Shown here one piece after another: positions 1 through 8,166 of a DNA stretch of 64,000 nucleotides. Location: contig NZ_PGGO01000009.1 of NCBI RefSeq assembly GCF_003010955.1, forward strand, positions 124,001-188,000, read 5' to 3'. This DNA comes from Phyllobacterium brassicacearum (GTDB lineage Bacteria > Pseudomonadota > Alphaproteobacteria > Rhizobiales > Rhizobiaceae). Under the pieces are notes generated by a model. It saw nothing but the letters and a program-made list of their open reading frames with translations, had not been told where the DNA came from and did no database searches. A program made the position numbers and the translations under genes. Position 1 is the first letter of the stretch. The number at the start of each line of letters is the position of its first letter.

Positions 1-2
1 AT

Positions 3-902
3 GGGCGGATCCTGAAGGCGGTTGAAAGCAAGTATGGCGTGCCCGGAGAGATCGCCCTTGCGATCTGGGGCCGCGAGAGCGGGTTTGGCAGCGTCAAGAT
101 TCCCTACAACGCCTTTACGGTGCTTGGCACCAAGGCGTTCATGGCGACGCGCAAGGACATGTTCCGCGGCGAGCTTGTCGCAGCGCTGGAGATCATCGAG
201 AAGGGCTACATTGGCGCAGGCAGCATGAAAAGCTCATGGGCGGGGGCACTCGGCCAGCCGCAATTCATGCCGACCTCCTATCTTGAACATGCTGTCGATT
301 TTGACGGTGACGGGAAGCGTGACATCTGGAACTCGGTGCCGGATACGCTTGGTTCGATTGCACATTATCTTGCGCAGTATGGCTGGCAGCGTGGCCGCGA
401 CTGGGGCTATGAGGTCAATGTGCCAGAGAGCGTCAGTTGTGCGCTCGAAGGACCGGATCAAGGCAAGCCTTTCGCGGCATGGGCCAAGCTCGGCATTGCC
501 CGTGTTAACGGCAAGCCATTTCCGTCCGGCGAAACCAAACGCGAGGGCTTTCTGTTGATGCCGGCGGGCCGGCATGGTCCAGCTTTCATCGTCACCAAGA
601 ATTTCTACGTGCTCAAGGAATACAATATGAGCGATCTCTATGCGCTGTTTATCGGCCATGCCGGGGATCGTATCGCACATGGCGCGGCAGAATTCTCGGC
701 AGGCTGGGGTGATGTAGGCGGCCTCTATCGCTCCGACATCGCCGGTCTGCAAAAGACGCTGGAAAAGAAGGGCTACGATGCGGGCGGCGCGGATGGATTC
801 CCTGGCTTCAAGACACGCCGATCCATAGGCGACTGGCAGGCCAAACAAGGCATGGCGCCAACCTGCTTTCCCGACAAGGATCTGATCAAGGCAATTGGCT
901 GA
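3..902 (+). CDS. Lytic murein transglycosylase, MltB/SLT_2 type (5' truncated by window edge)
   Basis: The reading frame is already open at base 3, so the N-terminus and any signal peptide lie outside the window. The visible part has the MltB-like GH103 signature: a WGRESGFG stretch whose Glu is the expected catalytic acid, followed by LGQPQFMPTSYL and FDGDGKRDIWN. The last ~65 residues form a PG_binding_1-like repeat (GLQKTLEKKGYDAGGADG, then TRRSIGDWQ). The family cleaves the MurNAc-GlcNAc bond in periplasmic peptidoglycan to give 1,6-anhydro ends. It is followed on the same strand by ilvD with a 66-base gap, and nothing suggests shared function. Confidence 0.9.
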   Translation, partial: GRILKAVESKYGVPGEIALAIWGRESGFGSVKIPYNAFTVLGTKAFMATRKDMFRGELVAALEIIEKGYIGAGSMKSSWAGALGQPQFMPTSYLEHAVDFDGDGKRDIWNSVPDTLGSIAHYLAQYGWQRGRDWGYEVNVPESVSCALEGPDQGKPFAAWAKLGIARVNGKPFPSGETKREGFLLMPAGRHGPAFIVTKNFYVLKEYNMSDLYALFIGHAGDRIAHGAAEFSAGWGDVGGLYRSDIAGLQKTLEKKGYDAGGADGFPGFKTRRSIGDWQAKQGMAPTCFPDKDLIKAIG

Positions 903-968
903 AGATTCACTTCGTTCTCATATCGAAACGCTCTAGATTGGTAGAGGATTGAGAGTGGGAGCCGCATC

Positions 969-2642
969 ATGCCAGCCAACGAGCGATCAAAACACATCAC
1001 CGAAGGCGTCGCACGTTCGCCCAATCGGGCCATGTACTATGCACTTGGTTATGAGAAAGGGGATTTCGACAAGCCGATGATCGGCATCGCCAATGGGCAC
1101 TCGACAATCACGCCCTGCAATGCTGGCCTCCAGCCATTGGCCGATGCGGCTGTCGCTGCGGTCAAGGCGGCTGGCGGCAATCCGCAAATCTTCGGCACCC
1201 CAACCATTTCCGATGGCATGGCGATGGGCACGGAAGGGATGAAGTATTCGCTGATATCGCGTGAGGTCATTGCCGACTGCATCGAGACCTGCGTCAATGG
1301 CCAGTGGATGGACGGGGTTCTCGTGATCGGGGGCTGCGACAAGAACATGCCCGGCGGCATGATAGCCATTGCCCGCACCAATGTCCCTGCCATCTATGTC
1401 TATGGCGGCACCATCAAGCCTGGCAAGTGGAAGGGCAAGGACCTTTCTATCGTGTCCTCTTTCGAAGCTGTCGGCTCTTTCATGGCAGGGAAGATGAGCG
1501 AGGAGGATTTTGAGGGCATCGAACGCCACGCCTGTCCCTCGACCGGCTCTTGCGGCGGTATGTATACCGCCAACACGATGAGTTCGGCCTTCGAAGCGCT
1601 AGGCATGTCGCTGATGTCTTCGTCAACCATGGCCAATCCCGATGCGGAAAAAGTCGACAGCACCGCTGAATCGGCACGCGTGCTGGTTGAGGCCGTGCGC
1701 AGGAATATCCGGCCGCGCGACATCATCACCCGCAAATCGATCGAGAATGCCGTGGCGCTGATCATGGCGACCGGCGGCTCTACCAATGGGGTACTGCATT
1801 TCCTGGCCATCGCCCATGCTGCGGAGGTGGAATGGACACTGGACGATTTCGAACGGGTGCGCCGGAAGGTTCCGGTGCTCTGCAACCTGCGTCCGTCGGG
1901 GCAGTATATGGCTGTGGACCTGCATAAGGTCGGGGGTATACCGCAGGTACTGAAGATCCTGTTGAATGCGGGCCTTCTGCATGGCGATTGCCTGACGATT
2001 ACCGGGCGCACGCTTGCCGATGAGCTGGCGCATATCCCCGATTCACCGCCGGCGGACCAGAACATCATCCGGCCTATCGACAAGGCGCTCTACAAGGAAG
2101 GCCATCTGGCGATCCTCAAAGGCAACCTCGCTACGGGTGGGGCGGTTGCAAAGATCACGGGCCTCAAGAATCCGGTCATCAAGGGACCTGCGCGTGTTTT
2201 TGACGACGAGCAGTCGGCCATGGATGCAATCCTCTCTGACAAGATAAGGCCGGGCGACGTGTTGGTCCTGCGCTATCTTGGCCCGAAAGGCGGGCCCGGC
2301 ATGCCGGAGATGCTAGCGCCGACGTCCGCTATTATTGGCCGCGGGCTTGGCGAGAGTGTCGGCCTGATCACAGATGGGCGCTTCTCGGGTGGGACCTGGG
2401 GCATGGTCGTTGGCCACGTCACGCCGGAAGCCTTTGAAGGCGGCACCATCGCCCTGGTCCGGGAAGGCGACATGATCACCATCGACGCGCACCAGCAATT
2501 GCTGCAGCTTGATGTGGACGAGGCAGAGCTGGAAAAGCGGCGCAAGAATTGGCAGCAGCCGGCGCCGCGATACACGCGCGGGGTGCTGGCGAAGTTTGCC
2601 AAGCTGGCAAAATCGGCAAGCGAGGGCGCAGTGACGGGTTAA
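969..2642 (+). CDS. ilvD: Dihydroxy-acid dehydratase
   Basis: This 557-residue protein spans the whole IlvD/Edd family. It dehydrates 2,3-dihydroxy-isovalerate or -methylvalerate to the 2-keto acid in valine and isoleucine synthesis. The expected Fe-S cluster cysteines are present: C50 ([10 protein letters not shown]), C123 ([10 protein letters not shown]) and C195 ([13 protein letters not shown]). The C-terminal [11 protein letters not shown] motif is also intact. The length fits the shorter, [2Fe-2S]-type branch. The ATG at 969 follows GAGAGTGGGAG. A strong terminator lies about 45 bases downstream, so the gene looks monocistronic. Sugar-acid dehydratases share the fold, but the motif set favours IlvD. 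Confidence 0.93.
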   Translation: MPANERSKHITEGVARSPNRAMYYALGYEKGDFDKPMIGIANGHSTITPCNAGLQPLADAAVAAVKAAGGNPQIFGTPTISDGMAMGTEGMKYSLISREVIADCIETCVNGQWMDGVLVIGGCDKNMPGGMIAIARTNVPAIYVYGGTIKPGKWKGKDLSIVSSFEAVGSFMAGKMSEEDFEGIERHACPSTGSCGGMYTANTMSSAFEALGMSLMSSSTMANPDAEKVDSTAESARVLVEAVRRNIRPRDIITRKSIENAVALIMATGGSTNGVLHFLAIAHAAEVEWTLDDFERVRRKVPVLCNLRPSGQYMAVDLHKVGGIPQVLKILLNAGLLHGDCLTITGRTLADELAHIPDSPPADQNIIRPIDKALYKEGHLAILKGNLATGGAVAKITGLKNPVIKGPARVFDDEQSAMDAILSDKIRPGDVLVLRYLGPKGGPGMPEMLAPTSAIIGRGLGESVGLITDGRFSGGTWGMVVGHVTPEAFEGGTIALVREGDMITIDAHQQLLQLDVDEAELEKRRKNWQQPAPRYTRGVLAKFAKLAKSASEGAVTG

Positions 2643-2688
2643 ACCCTTGTCTTGAGATTTATCGCCTGAGTAACGCCTGCGATGTGGT

Positions 2689-2722
2689 GCCCGGATCAGT
2701 GAATTGGTCCGGGCTTTTCTTT
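2689..2722 (+). terminator. Rho-independent terminator after ilvD
   Basis: The arms GCCCGGATCA and TGGTCCGGGC form a 10-bp stem (one G-U pair) around a 6-base loop, followed by TTTTCTTT. It sits 47 bases after the ilvD stop. Confidence 0.85.
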
Positions 2723-2759
2723 GCTGCTTGTTTGCACGGACTTGTCATTTATACCCATA

Positions 2760-2778
2760 TGTGAAAATAATATTCACA
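2760..2778. promoter_or_regulatory. Inverted repeat, candidate operator of the maoC/CoA-transferase operon
   Basis: TGTGAA and TTCACA are separated by seven A/T-rich bases, about 60 bases before the maoC start and just ahead of the strong GGAGG at 2791. Size and position suit a GntR- or LacI-type repressor, but no regulator gene is adjacent. Confidence 0.4.
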
Positions 2779-2801
2779 AGAGAAGATGTAGGAGGAGCGT
2801 T

Positions 2802-2843
2802 ATGCGATCTGCAATGCACGTTCATCGAGGTATGATGCGATGA
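2802..2843 (+). CDS. Putative 13-residue leader peptide ([13 protein letters not shown])
   Basis: A near-consensus GGAGGAG ribosome site precedes the ATG at 2802. The ORF is 13 codons long and its TGA overlaps the maoC ATG in an ATGA junction (2840-2843). The frame differs from maoC, so it is not an alternative N-terminus. The maoC start also has its own GAGGT eight bases upstream. The arrangement suggests translational coupling or a leader. The peptide has no run of one amino acid that would indicate classical attenuation. It could also be a chance reading frame. Confidence 0.4.
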   Translation: MRSAMHVHRGMMR

Positions 2844-3391
2844 GCGATTTCGCGCCCACAGTTGGCGTCTCTTCCACTCGACCCAGGAACATGCCGGCGG
2901 ATCATGCCGCGCTGCCTGTTTGGAATGCCGAAAACTGGTTCTACGAGGATTGGCCGGCCGGCCAGAAAATCCGATCGCTGCGCCGGACGATCGCGGAAAG
3001 CGACAGCCATCTCTTCAACACGCTCGTCACCGACATCCACCCATACGTACAGGACCAGATGTTTGCCGAAAGCGAGGGCGTCTTTGGCAAGCGGCTCGTC
3101 GCCGGTGCGTTCGTATTTTCAGCTGGGCTTGGCCTTGTCGCCACCAATTGCGTCAATGCCTTTTCCTACGGCTATGACAAGTTGCGTTTCATCAAGCCGG
3201 TATTTCTCAACGATACAATCTACACGATCCGAACGAACCTCGAAAAACGCCCGCGCTACAAGGAATTGGGCCTGATCCGCGCCAGCTACGAAGTGTTCAA
3301 GAATGAGGGAGAACTCGTTCTCTACTGCGAACATCTGCAGACCGTGAAGTACCAGAACCCCGACGATTTCATTGGAAAGACCGAAAAATAA
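2840..3391 (+). CDS. MaoC-like hot-dog dehydratase
   Basis: The 183-residue protein resembles MaoC-domain acyl-CoA hydratases of the mesaconyl-CoA / beta-methylmalyl-CoA hydratase kind. Visible features are an early [20 protein letters not shown] segment, a [18 protein letters not shown] helix and the C-terminal beta strands. The family hydrates or dehydrates 2-enoyl-CoA thioesters in the cytosol. Its stop overlaps the ATG of the next gene, a CoA-transferase, by one base, so the two are probably translated together. That pairing suggests CoA activation followed by (de)hydration of a small organic acid. The substrate cannot be read from the sequence. Confidence 0.75.
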   Translation: MSDFAPTVGVSSTRPRNMPADHAALPVWNAENWFYEDWPAGQKIRSLRRTIAESDSHLFNTLVTDIHPYVQDQMFAESEGVFGKRLVAGAFVFSAGLGLVATNCVNAFSYGYDKLRFIKPVFLNDTIYTIRTNLEKRPRYKELGLIRASYEVFKNEGELVLYCEHLQTVKYQNPDDFIGKTEK

Positions 3392-4551
3392 TGACTGCCG
3401 CGATCGATTTACCGCTGACGGGCCTGCTCGTCGTTGATATGAGCCAATTCCTGTCAGGACCCTATGCATCGCTGCGGCTGATGGATCTTGGCGCCCGCGT
3501 GATCAAGGTCGAACGTCCCGATGGCGGCGATCTCTCAAGGCGTCTCTATCTCAGCGACACCGAAATCGGTGGGGATTCGACGATTTTCCACGCCATTAAT
3601 CGAGCCAAAGAAAGCCTCGCCATTGATCTGAAGGACGCGGCCGACCTTGCGACGCTGAAGGGATTGCTTACCCGGGCCGACGTGCTGATCCAGAATTTCC
3701 GCCCCGGAGTCATCAATCGGCTGGGCCTCGACTACGAGGCGGTGAAGGCGATCAATCCACGCCTCGTCTATGCCAGCATCAGTGGTTATGGCGAAGAGGG
3801 GCCATGGGTGACGCGTCCAGGTCAAGACCTTCTGGCACAATCGCGGTCGGGCCTGATGTGGCTCAACGGAGACGAGAGCCAGGGGCCCGTTCCCTTCGGT
3901 CTGGCCGTCGGCGATATGCTTGCAGGAGCTGCGACGGTGCAAGGGATTCTGGCGGCGCTCGTGCGGCGCGGTATTAGCGGCGAGGGTAGCCATATCGAGA
4001 CCAGCCTCATGGAATCGCTCATCGACTTCCAGTTTGAGGTCTTGACCACCCATTTGAACGATGGCGGGCGCCTGCCGAAGCGCTCGGATTTCCGCAGCGC
4101 TCACGCCTATCTGTCCGCGCCCTATGGTGTCTACCAGACGAAAGACAGCTATCTCGCACTAGCGATGACGCCACTGCCGAAGTTGGCTGATCTTCTCGAG
4201 TTGGATGAACTTGCACCGTATCGCGATATGCCGGCCACATGGTTTACGGCACGCGATGCGATCAAGCGCATCATAGCGGCCAAACTCGCAACTGAAACAA
4301 CGGATCATTGGCTTTCCATACTCGAGCCCGCCGATATCTGGTGCGCCAAGGTACTGAACTGGGAGGAACTCCTGCAGAGCGACGGCTTCAAGGTTCTCGA
4401 TATGCTGCAGACAGTGAACCGCGAAGACGGCGTCTCTATCCTGACCACCCGCTCACCCATTCGCGTCAATGGCAAGCGGGCAAAGTTCGACCGCGCCGCG
4501 CCGCGCATCGGCGAACACAGCAAGGCAATCCGCAAGGAGTTTGGCCTGTGA
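3391..4551 (+). CDS. Family III (CaiB/BaiF) acyl-CoA transferase
   Basis: The 386 residues cover the full family. The start GLLVVDMSQFLSGPYASLRL, the ARVIKVERPDGGD segment and the RPGQDLL motif are typical, and D146 in that motif is the expected catalytic aspartate. These enzymes move CoA between carboxylic acids through an aspartyl anhydride. The gene lies between a MaoC dehydratase and a leaderless binding-protein-fold protein, with a one-base overlap upstream and a four-base GTGA overlap downstream. I infer that it activates the acid used by the MaoC enzyme. Formyl- or succinyl-CoA specificity cannot be assigned. Confidence 0.88.
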   Translation: MTAAIDLPLTGLLVVDMSQFLSGPYASLRLMDLGARVIKVERPDGGDLSRRLYLSDTEIGGDSTIFHAINRAKESLAIDLKDAADLATLKGLLTRADVLIQNFRPGVINRLGLDYEAVKAINPRLVYASISGYGEEGPWVTRPGQDLLAQSRSGLMWLNGDESQGPVPFGLAVGDMLAGAATVQGILAALVRRGISGEGSHIETSLMESLIDFQFEVLTTHLNDGGRLPKRSDFRSAHAYLSAPYGVYQTKDSYLALAMTPLPKLADLLELDELAPYRDMPATWFTARDAIKRIIAAKLATETTDHWLSILEPADIWCAKVLNWEELLQSDGFKVLDMLQTVNREDGVSILTTRSPIRVNGKRAKFDRAAPRIGEHSKAIRKEFGL

Positions 4552-5687
4552 GTGAAGTCAAGCTGAAGGGCATGACGTGGAGCCATCCGCGCGGCTATGA
4601 CCCGATGGTTGCCTGCTCGAAACTCTGGAAGGAGCAGACGGGCGTCAGCATCGAATGGGAGAAACGCTCGCTCCAGGATTTTGAAACCTTTCCCGTGGAG
4701 GACCTGGCGCGGGAATACGATCTGATCGTCATCGATCACCCGCATGTTGGTCAGATCACCGCGGAGAATTGCCTTGCAGCACTCGATGTCGCTGGCAGGC
4801 AGATCGAGCGGGACGCGCTTGTGAAGGGCAGCGTTGGCCAATCCTATACGAGCTACCGTTGGCAGGGCCGGCAGTGGGCGTTCCCGATTGACACGGCGGC
4901 TCAGGTCGCGGCATGGCGACCGGACCTGCTCGATCAATCACCTGCCGCGTGGGACGATGTTCTGGTGCTGGCACGGGAGGGCAAATTGCTCCTGCCACTC
5001 CGGCCGCCGCATTCGCTCATGACCTTCTATACCCTCAGCGCCAATCTGGGTTCGCCCTGCGCTGCCGCCAAACTCGGCGACCTCATTTGTCCGGAGCACG
5101 GCGCAAGAACATTCAGGATAATGCGGGAGATCGTTTCGCTGATCGACCCGGCATGTTTTGGGATGGATCCGATTGCGGTGCTGGAACAAATGGCTGCGGC
5201 CAATTCTGCGATCGCGTATTCGCCCTTGATCTATGGCTATGTCAATTACGCGATACGGGGTTTCAGGCCCAATGTTATAGCCTTTGCCGATATTCCCGCT
5301 GCGGGCGGCAACGGTCCGGTTGGCTCGGCGCTCGGGGGCACGGGCATAGCGGTTTCCGCGTTCTCTGCCAACCGCGAGGCGGCAATAGATTTCGCCTACT
5401 GGATTGCCAGCGGAGAAGTGCAGCGGGGACCCTATGCCTCGGCTGGCGGTCAACCCGGGCATGCGGTTGCCTGGGACGATGAAATGGTCAATGCCGGTAC
5501 GGCGGACTTCTATTTCGCCACGCGTACGACTCTGGAAGGTGCTTGGGTCCGTCCGCGCCACAACGGCTACATGGCCTTTCAGCAGGCCGCTTCAGACCGC
5601 CTGAATGCAGGATTTCTCGAAAGACACGAAGCCAGAAATGTCGTTGATGATCTGAACAGGCTGTTCCGGCAGAGCTTTTCCGCCTGA
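4548..5687 (+). CDS. Family 1 extracellular solute-binding-fold protein without a signal peptide
   Basis: I start it at the GTG at 4548, which overlaps the CoA-transferase stop and gives 379 residues. The protein has the two-lobe family 1 binding-protein pattern: YDLIVIDHPHVGQ, GRQWAFPIDTAAQVAAWRPDLL, PAAGGNGPVGSALGGTGIAVSAFSANR. It begins directly with SEVKLKGMTWSHPRGYDP. No hydrophobic leader is seen here or in the upstream in-frame extension. No permease or ATPase gene follows. A cytosolic or enzymatic role linked to the acyl-CoA genes is therefore as likely as transport. Confidence 0.7.
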   Translation: MSEVKLKGMTWSHPRGYDPMVACSKLWKEQTGVSIEWEKRSLQDFETFPVEDLAREYDLIVIDHPHVGQITAENCLAALDVAGRQIERDALVKGSVGQSYTSYRWQGRQWAFPIDTAAQVAAWRPDLLDQSPAAWDDVLVLAREGKLLLPLRPPHSLMTFYTLSANLGSPCAAAKLGDLICPEHGARTFRIMREIVSLIDPACFGMDPIAVLEQMAAANSAIAYSPLIYGYVNYAIRGFRPNVIAFADIPAAGGNGPVGSALGGTGIAVSAFSANREAAIDFAYWIASGEVQRGPYASAGGQPGHAVAWDDEMVNAGTADFYFATRTTLEGAWVRPRHNGYMAFQQAASDRLNAGFLERHEARNVVDDLNRLFRQSFSA

Positions 5688-5689
5688 AT

Positions 5690-5715
5690 CGCCACTCGCC
5701 CTAGGACGAGTGGCG
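5690..5715. terminator. Hairpin between convergent genes
   Basis: The 9-bp arms CGCCACTCG and CGAGTGGCG enclose an 8-base loop. The hairpin sits at the end of the binding-protein gene and overlaps the last codons of the convergent lipoprotein gene. There is no T-run, so termination is inferred from shape and position. Confidence 0.5.
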
Positions 5716-5886
5716 CATCTGCCCGCCGCGGCCGTACTGGCCGGGGCAAACCCCATAACCGCTCTGGCAGCTTGCAGGGCTCGGATTCGTAATCTCTGTC
5801 CTGCGCGGCGACCAGGTGCCGTAGGTTGACCCACAGGCGGTCAGCAAGAGGGTGCTCAACAGGGTTGCGAAAGTGGCGAATTTCAT
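5701..5886 (-). CDS. Small secreted lipoprotein (61 aa)
   Basis: The N-terminus MKFATFATLLSTLLLTACGS is a classical lipoprotein signal with lipobox LTAC, which leaves about 43 residues after lipidation at C18. The mature part is polar, rich in Gly, Ser and Pro, with two further cysteines (ASCQSGYGVCPG). It converges with the binding-protein gene. I do not recognise a family; small rhizobial lipoproteins of this kind are common and uncharacterised. Confidence 0.6.
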   Translation of the reverse strand: MKFATFATLLSTLLLTACGSTYGTWSPRRTEITNPSPASCQSGYGVCPGQYGRGGQMRHSS

Positions 5887-5971
5887 TCTCGGGCCTCAGC
5901 TGCAGCAACAGTTTCTGCAGCTGGTTTGCCGGAAAGGCCGATGAAAGTCAAAGCTGTAGAGGCAATGCGCG

Positions 5972-6226
5972 TTACGCGTAGCGTTTTTCCTGTCCGGTCA
6001 CGGCCGGATGGGAATTGATCGCTGTGATCACCGCAAGTGCCGCAAGCGAATTGACATCCCTGTTGCCTCGGTTGAACGCCATCATGACGGTTTCGGAGAT
6101 GATTTTCGCTTCGTCTTCCGAACTCGATTGCACCAGGAGTGTTGCTGCGGCCTTGTCATAGGCGGCCTGCATCACAGTCCAGTCATCCTGGGAATACATC
6201 GGATTAGGAGGATTATCGAAAGGCAT
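5972..6226 (-). CDS. Hypothetical small helical protein (84 aa)
   Basis: The ATG at 6226 follows AAAGGAAC at good spacing, and the product begins MPFDNPPNPMYSQDDWTVMQ. The frame is open 50 codons further upstream, but that extension looks non-coding. The body is amphipathic and predicted helical (YDKAAATLL, DEAKIISETVMMAFNRG), with no signal peptide or membrane segment. I do not recognise the family. Confidence 0.6.
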   Translation of the reverse strand: MPFDNPPNPMYSQDDWTVMQAAYDKAAATLLVQSSSEDEAKIISETVMMAFNRGNRDVNSLAALAVITAINSHPAVTGQEKRYA

Positions 6227-6450
6227 GGAACTGTTCCTTTCTTGAATGAGGCAAACTCCGGCGACCGGAAAAAAATAGTCCCTCAATTGTGGCATGGCAA
6301 TTTGAAACGGATTATTGCGGTTTTGAAACGGCTTACCGCAGCGCAGCAGCGAGGCGCCGCGTTTCAAATATGGCAAACGGACAATTGCCCCGGATAAGCC
6401 AGCTTTCAGTCAGCATGTTCGACAGCAAACAAGTTATGTTTTTCGCGTCA

Positions 6451-7377
6451 TCACAAGGTCGATTCCGGCTCGTTTCTCTCCCGGATGTGCCGGGACAGTC
6501 GTGACCAGCGCGGGCTGAACCATGGGGTGATCAGCGATACTTTCTCGAAACGCTGGCGGGCGAAAGACGGATCTTGCTCCTCGAATGTCCAGACCTTGAA
6601 ATTCGTCAGTTCATGCGGCCCGAACGTGTGAATCAACGGAATATCGGCGGCATCCCGGCCGCGAGCCACAACTATTCTCCCGATGCGCCGCTGATTGTGC
6701 CGGGCATCGAAAGTATGCCATTTGCCACCGAGGAATACCTCAAACCAGGCGTTGAAATCCATAGGAGCAGGATCTGCCGGCACGCCGATGTCTCCGAGAT
6801 AGCCATTTACGTAACGCGCAGGGATGTTCATGCACCGGCAGAATGCAACCGCAAGATGCGCAAAGTCCCGGCACACGCCGGCGCGTTCCTCATGCGCCTG
6901 GGCCGCGGTGCGGGTTGCCCTGGCAAAGCCGTAGCTGAATGTGAGGCGTTGATTGACGTAATCGCAGATCGCCTGGACGCGGCCCCAACCGGGTTGGACC
7001 TGGCCAAACAGGTCCCACGCCAGATTGCTCAATTCATCAGTCTCGCAATAGCGGCTGGCGGACAGATAGGTCAGACATTCGACCGGTAATTTGTCGACGC
7101 CGATCTCCTTTGCATCCTGGTCGACCGGGTCGGGCAGGCCACTGTCCTTGACAACAGCATCGTACGTCAATGACAGGTTGCCGGCCGGCGCGACGAGGCG
7201 CAGGCAATTATTGCCGAACAGATCGCGAAATGTCTCTATCCGAACGTCTGGCGTGGCAGTTGGGCCTCTTTCGCACTGTATATCGGATATCCGTGCCGAT
7301 TCGAGATTGAGATAAGTGGTCGTGGGTGTTGGCTCATTGCACCTGATTGCAATCTCGTAACCGACGCGGATCAACAT
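6451..7377 (-). CDS. Transglutaminase-like cysteine protease-fold protein
   Basis: The ATG at 7377 (MLIRVGYEIAIRC) has AGAAGGA seven bases upstream, giving 308 residues. The N-terminal third is the beta-rich domain common to bacterial transglutaminase-like proteins. The core has GVCRDFAHLAVAFCR (nucleophile Cys), MDFNAWFEVF and WHTFDARHN. The position normally read as the catalytic His before AWFE is Asn (codon AAC). The Asp of TFDARHN is present. The role may be as a peptidase or amidase, but the missing His makes classical Cys-His-Asp catalysis doubtful. The gene is monocistronic and divergent from the NepR-like gene. Confidence 0.85.
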   Translation of the reverse strand: MLIRVGYEIAIRCNEPTPTTTYLNLESARISDIQCERGPTATPDVRIETFRDLFGNNCLRLVAPAGNLSLTYDAVVKDSGLPDPVDQDAKEIGVDKLPVECLTYLSASRYCETDELSNLAWDLFGQVQPGWGRVQAICDYVNQRLTFSYGFARATRTAAQAHEERAGVCRDFAHLAVAFCRCMNIPARYVNGYLGDIGVPADPAPMDFNAWFEVFLGGKWHTFDARHNQRRIGRIVVARGRDAADIPLIHTFGPHELTNFKVWTFEEQDPSFARQRFEKVSLITPWFSPRWSRLSRHIRERNEPESTL

Positions 7378-7647
7378 TGGCATATCCTTCTGAACTTTAG
7401 AGGAGAACGCCGCGCATAGCCTGGGGTTCCGAACCGGCAAGTAGAAATAGGGAAGCATCGCTGATGCGCAAATGCGGTTCAGTCGCGGGCCACGTCGTGA
7501 TCTTTAGTATTTGTTGACCATAGCCCCATAGAATTTGAAACAAAAGCTCTTTTCGCCCTGTTTGAGCGGTAAGCGGGCTGATCCGGGAGGTGCCCGACGC
7601 GAAATCAGGCGAGCTTCGTACCTCGCTCAAATGCGATTGGAAGGACC

Positions 7648-7839
7648 ATGGCAGCAAAATACGTGGCTTCACGCCACCCTATGGCGAGCGTCGTCCGCGA
7701 TCAGGTCCTGCGACCGGAATTTCAATATGCGATGAAGACTGCAAATCCAGTTCCTGCCGGGAAGGGCATTCCAAAACGATTTCTCGATCTGCTCGATCGG
7801 CTGGACCAGGCGGAAGGGCGTAAGAAAAAGGGCAGCTGA
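7648..7839 (+). CDS. Small basic protein with a NepR-like C-terminal helix (63 aa)
   Basis: The last 25 residues, GIPKRFLDLLDRLDQAEGRKKKG, closely resemble the second helix of NepR anti-sigma factors (VP-x-RFLDLLxxLDxAE). The region around residues 14-30 could be the first helix. NepR proteins are about 60 residues long and hold sigma EcfG until PhyR binds them in the general stress response of alphaproteobacteria. No phyR, ecfG or histidine kinase lies next to it, so it would be an orphan paralogue. AAGGA sits only two bases before the ATG at 7648, which is tight; the ATG at 7681 is an alternative. Confidence 0.5.
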   Translation: MAAKYVASRHPMASVVRDQVLRPEFQYAMKTANPVPAGKGIPKRFLDLLDRLDQAEGRKKKGS

Positions 7840-7851
7840 GGCGCCAGGCTT

Positions 7852-7992
7852 TCAATTGCCGCGGTGCATCAAATCACCCTGAAAATCAGCATTGGCAAAC
7901 CGTCCCGACTTCGCATGGTTCACATAGTTGCCGAAGGACAACGCGAAGGCGAGGAAGATGAAAAACACAATGCCAAGACGCTGCACAAGCAT
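7852..7992 (-). CDS. Single-pass small membrane protein (46 aa)
   Basis: The ATG at 7992 follows AGAGGT at seven bases. The product starts MLVQRLGIVFFIFLAFALSF, one hydrophobic segment of about 15-17 residues, and ends in a polar tail with NADFQGDLMHRGN. It converges with the NepR-like gene with a gap of 12 bases. The ribosome site and clean membrane segment support a real gene, but I know no family for it. Confidence 0.5.
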   Translation of the reverse strand: MLVQRLGIVFFIFLAFALSFGNYVNHAKSGRFANADFQGDLMHRGN

Positions 7993-8166
7993 GACTCATA
8001 CCTCTTTTGAAATGTGGTGTGAGGATATTCGCCGCGACCTGAACGCTGCCTGAACTGATCATTCACTGATTATTTCGATTGATTACCAACTCCTTGCTGA
8101 GCGGGTGTGCGTGACGCAGCCGCGGTACTCCTCTATTCTGGTTGCCCGCAACCAGGGGAGGACACC

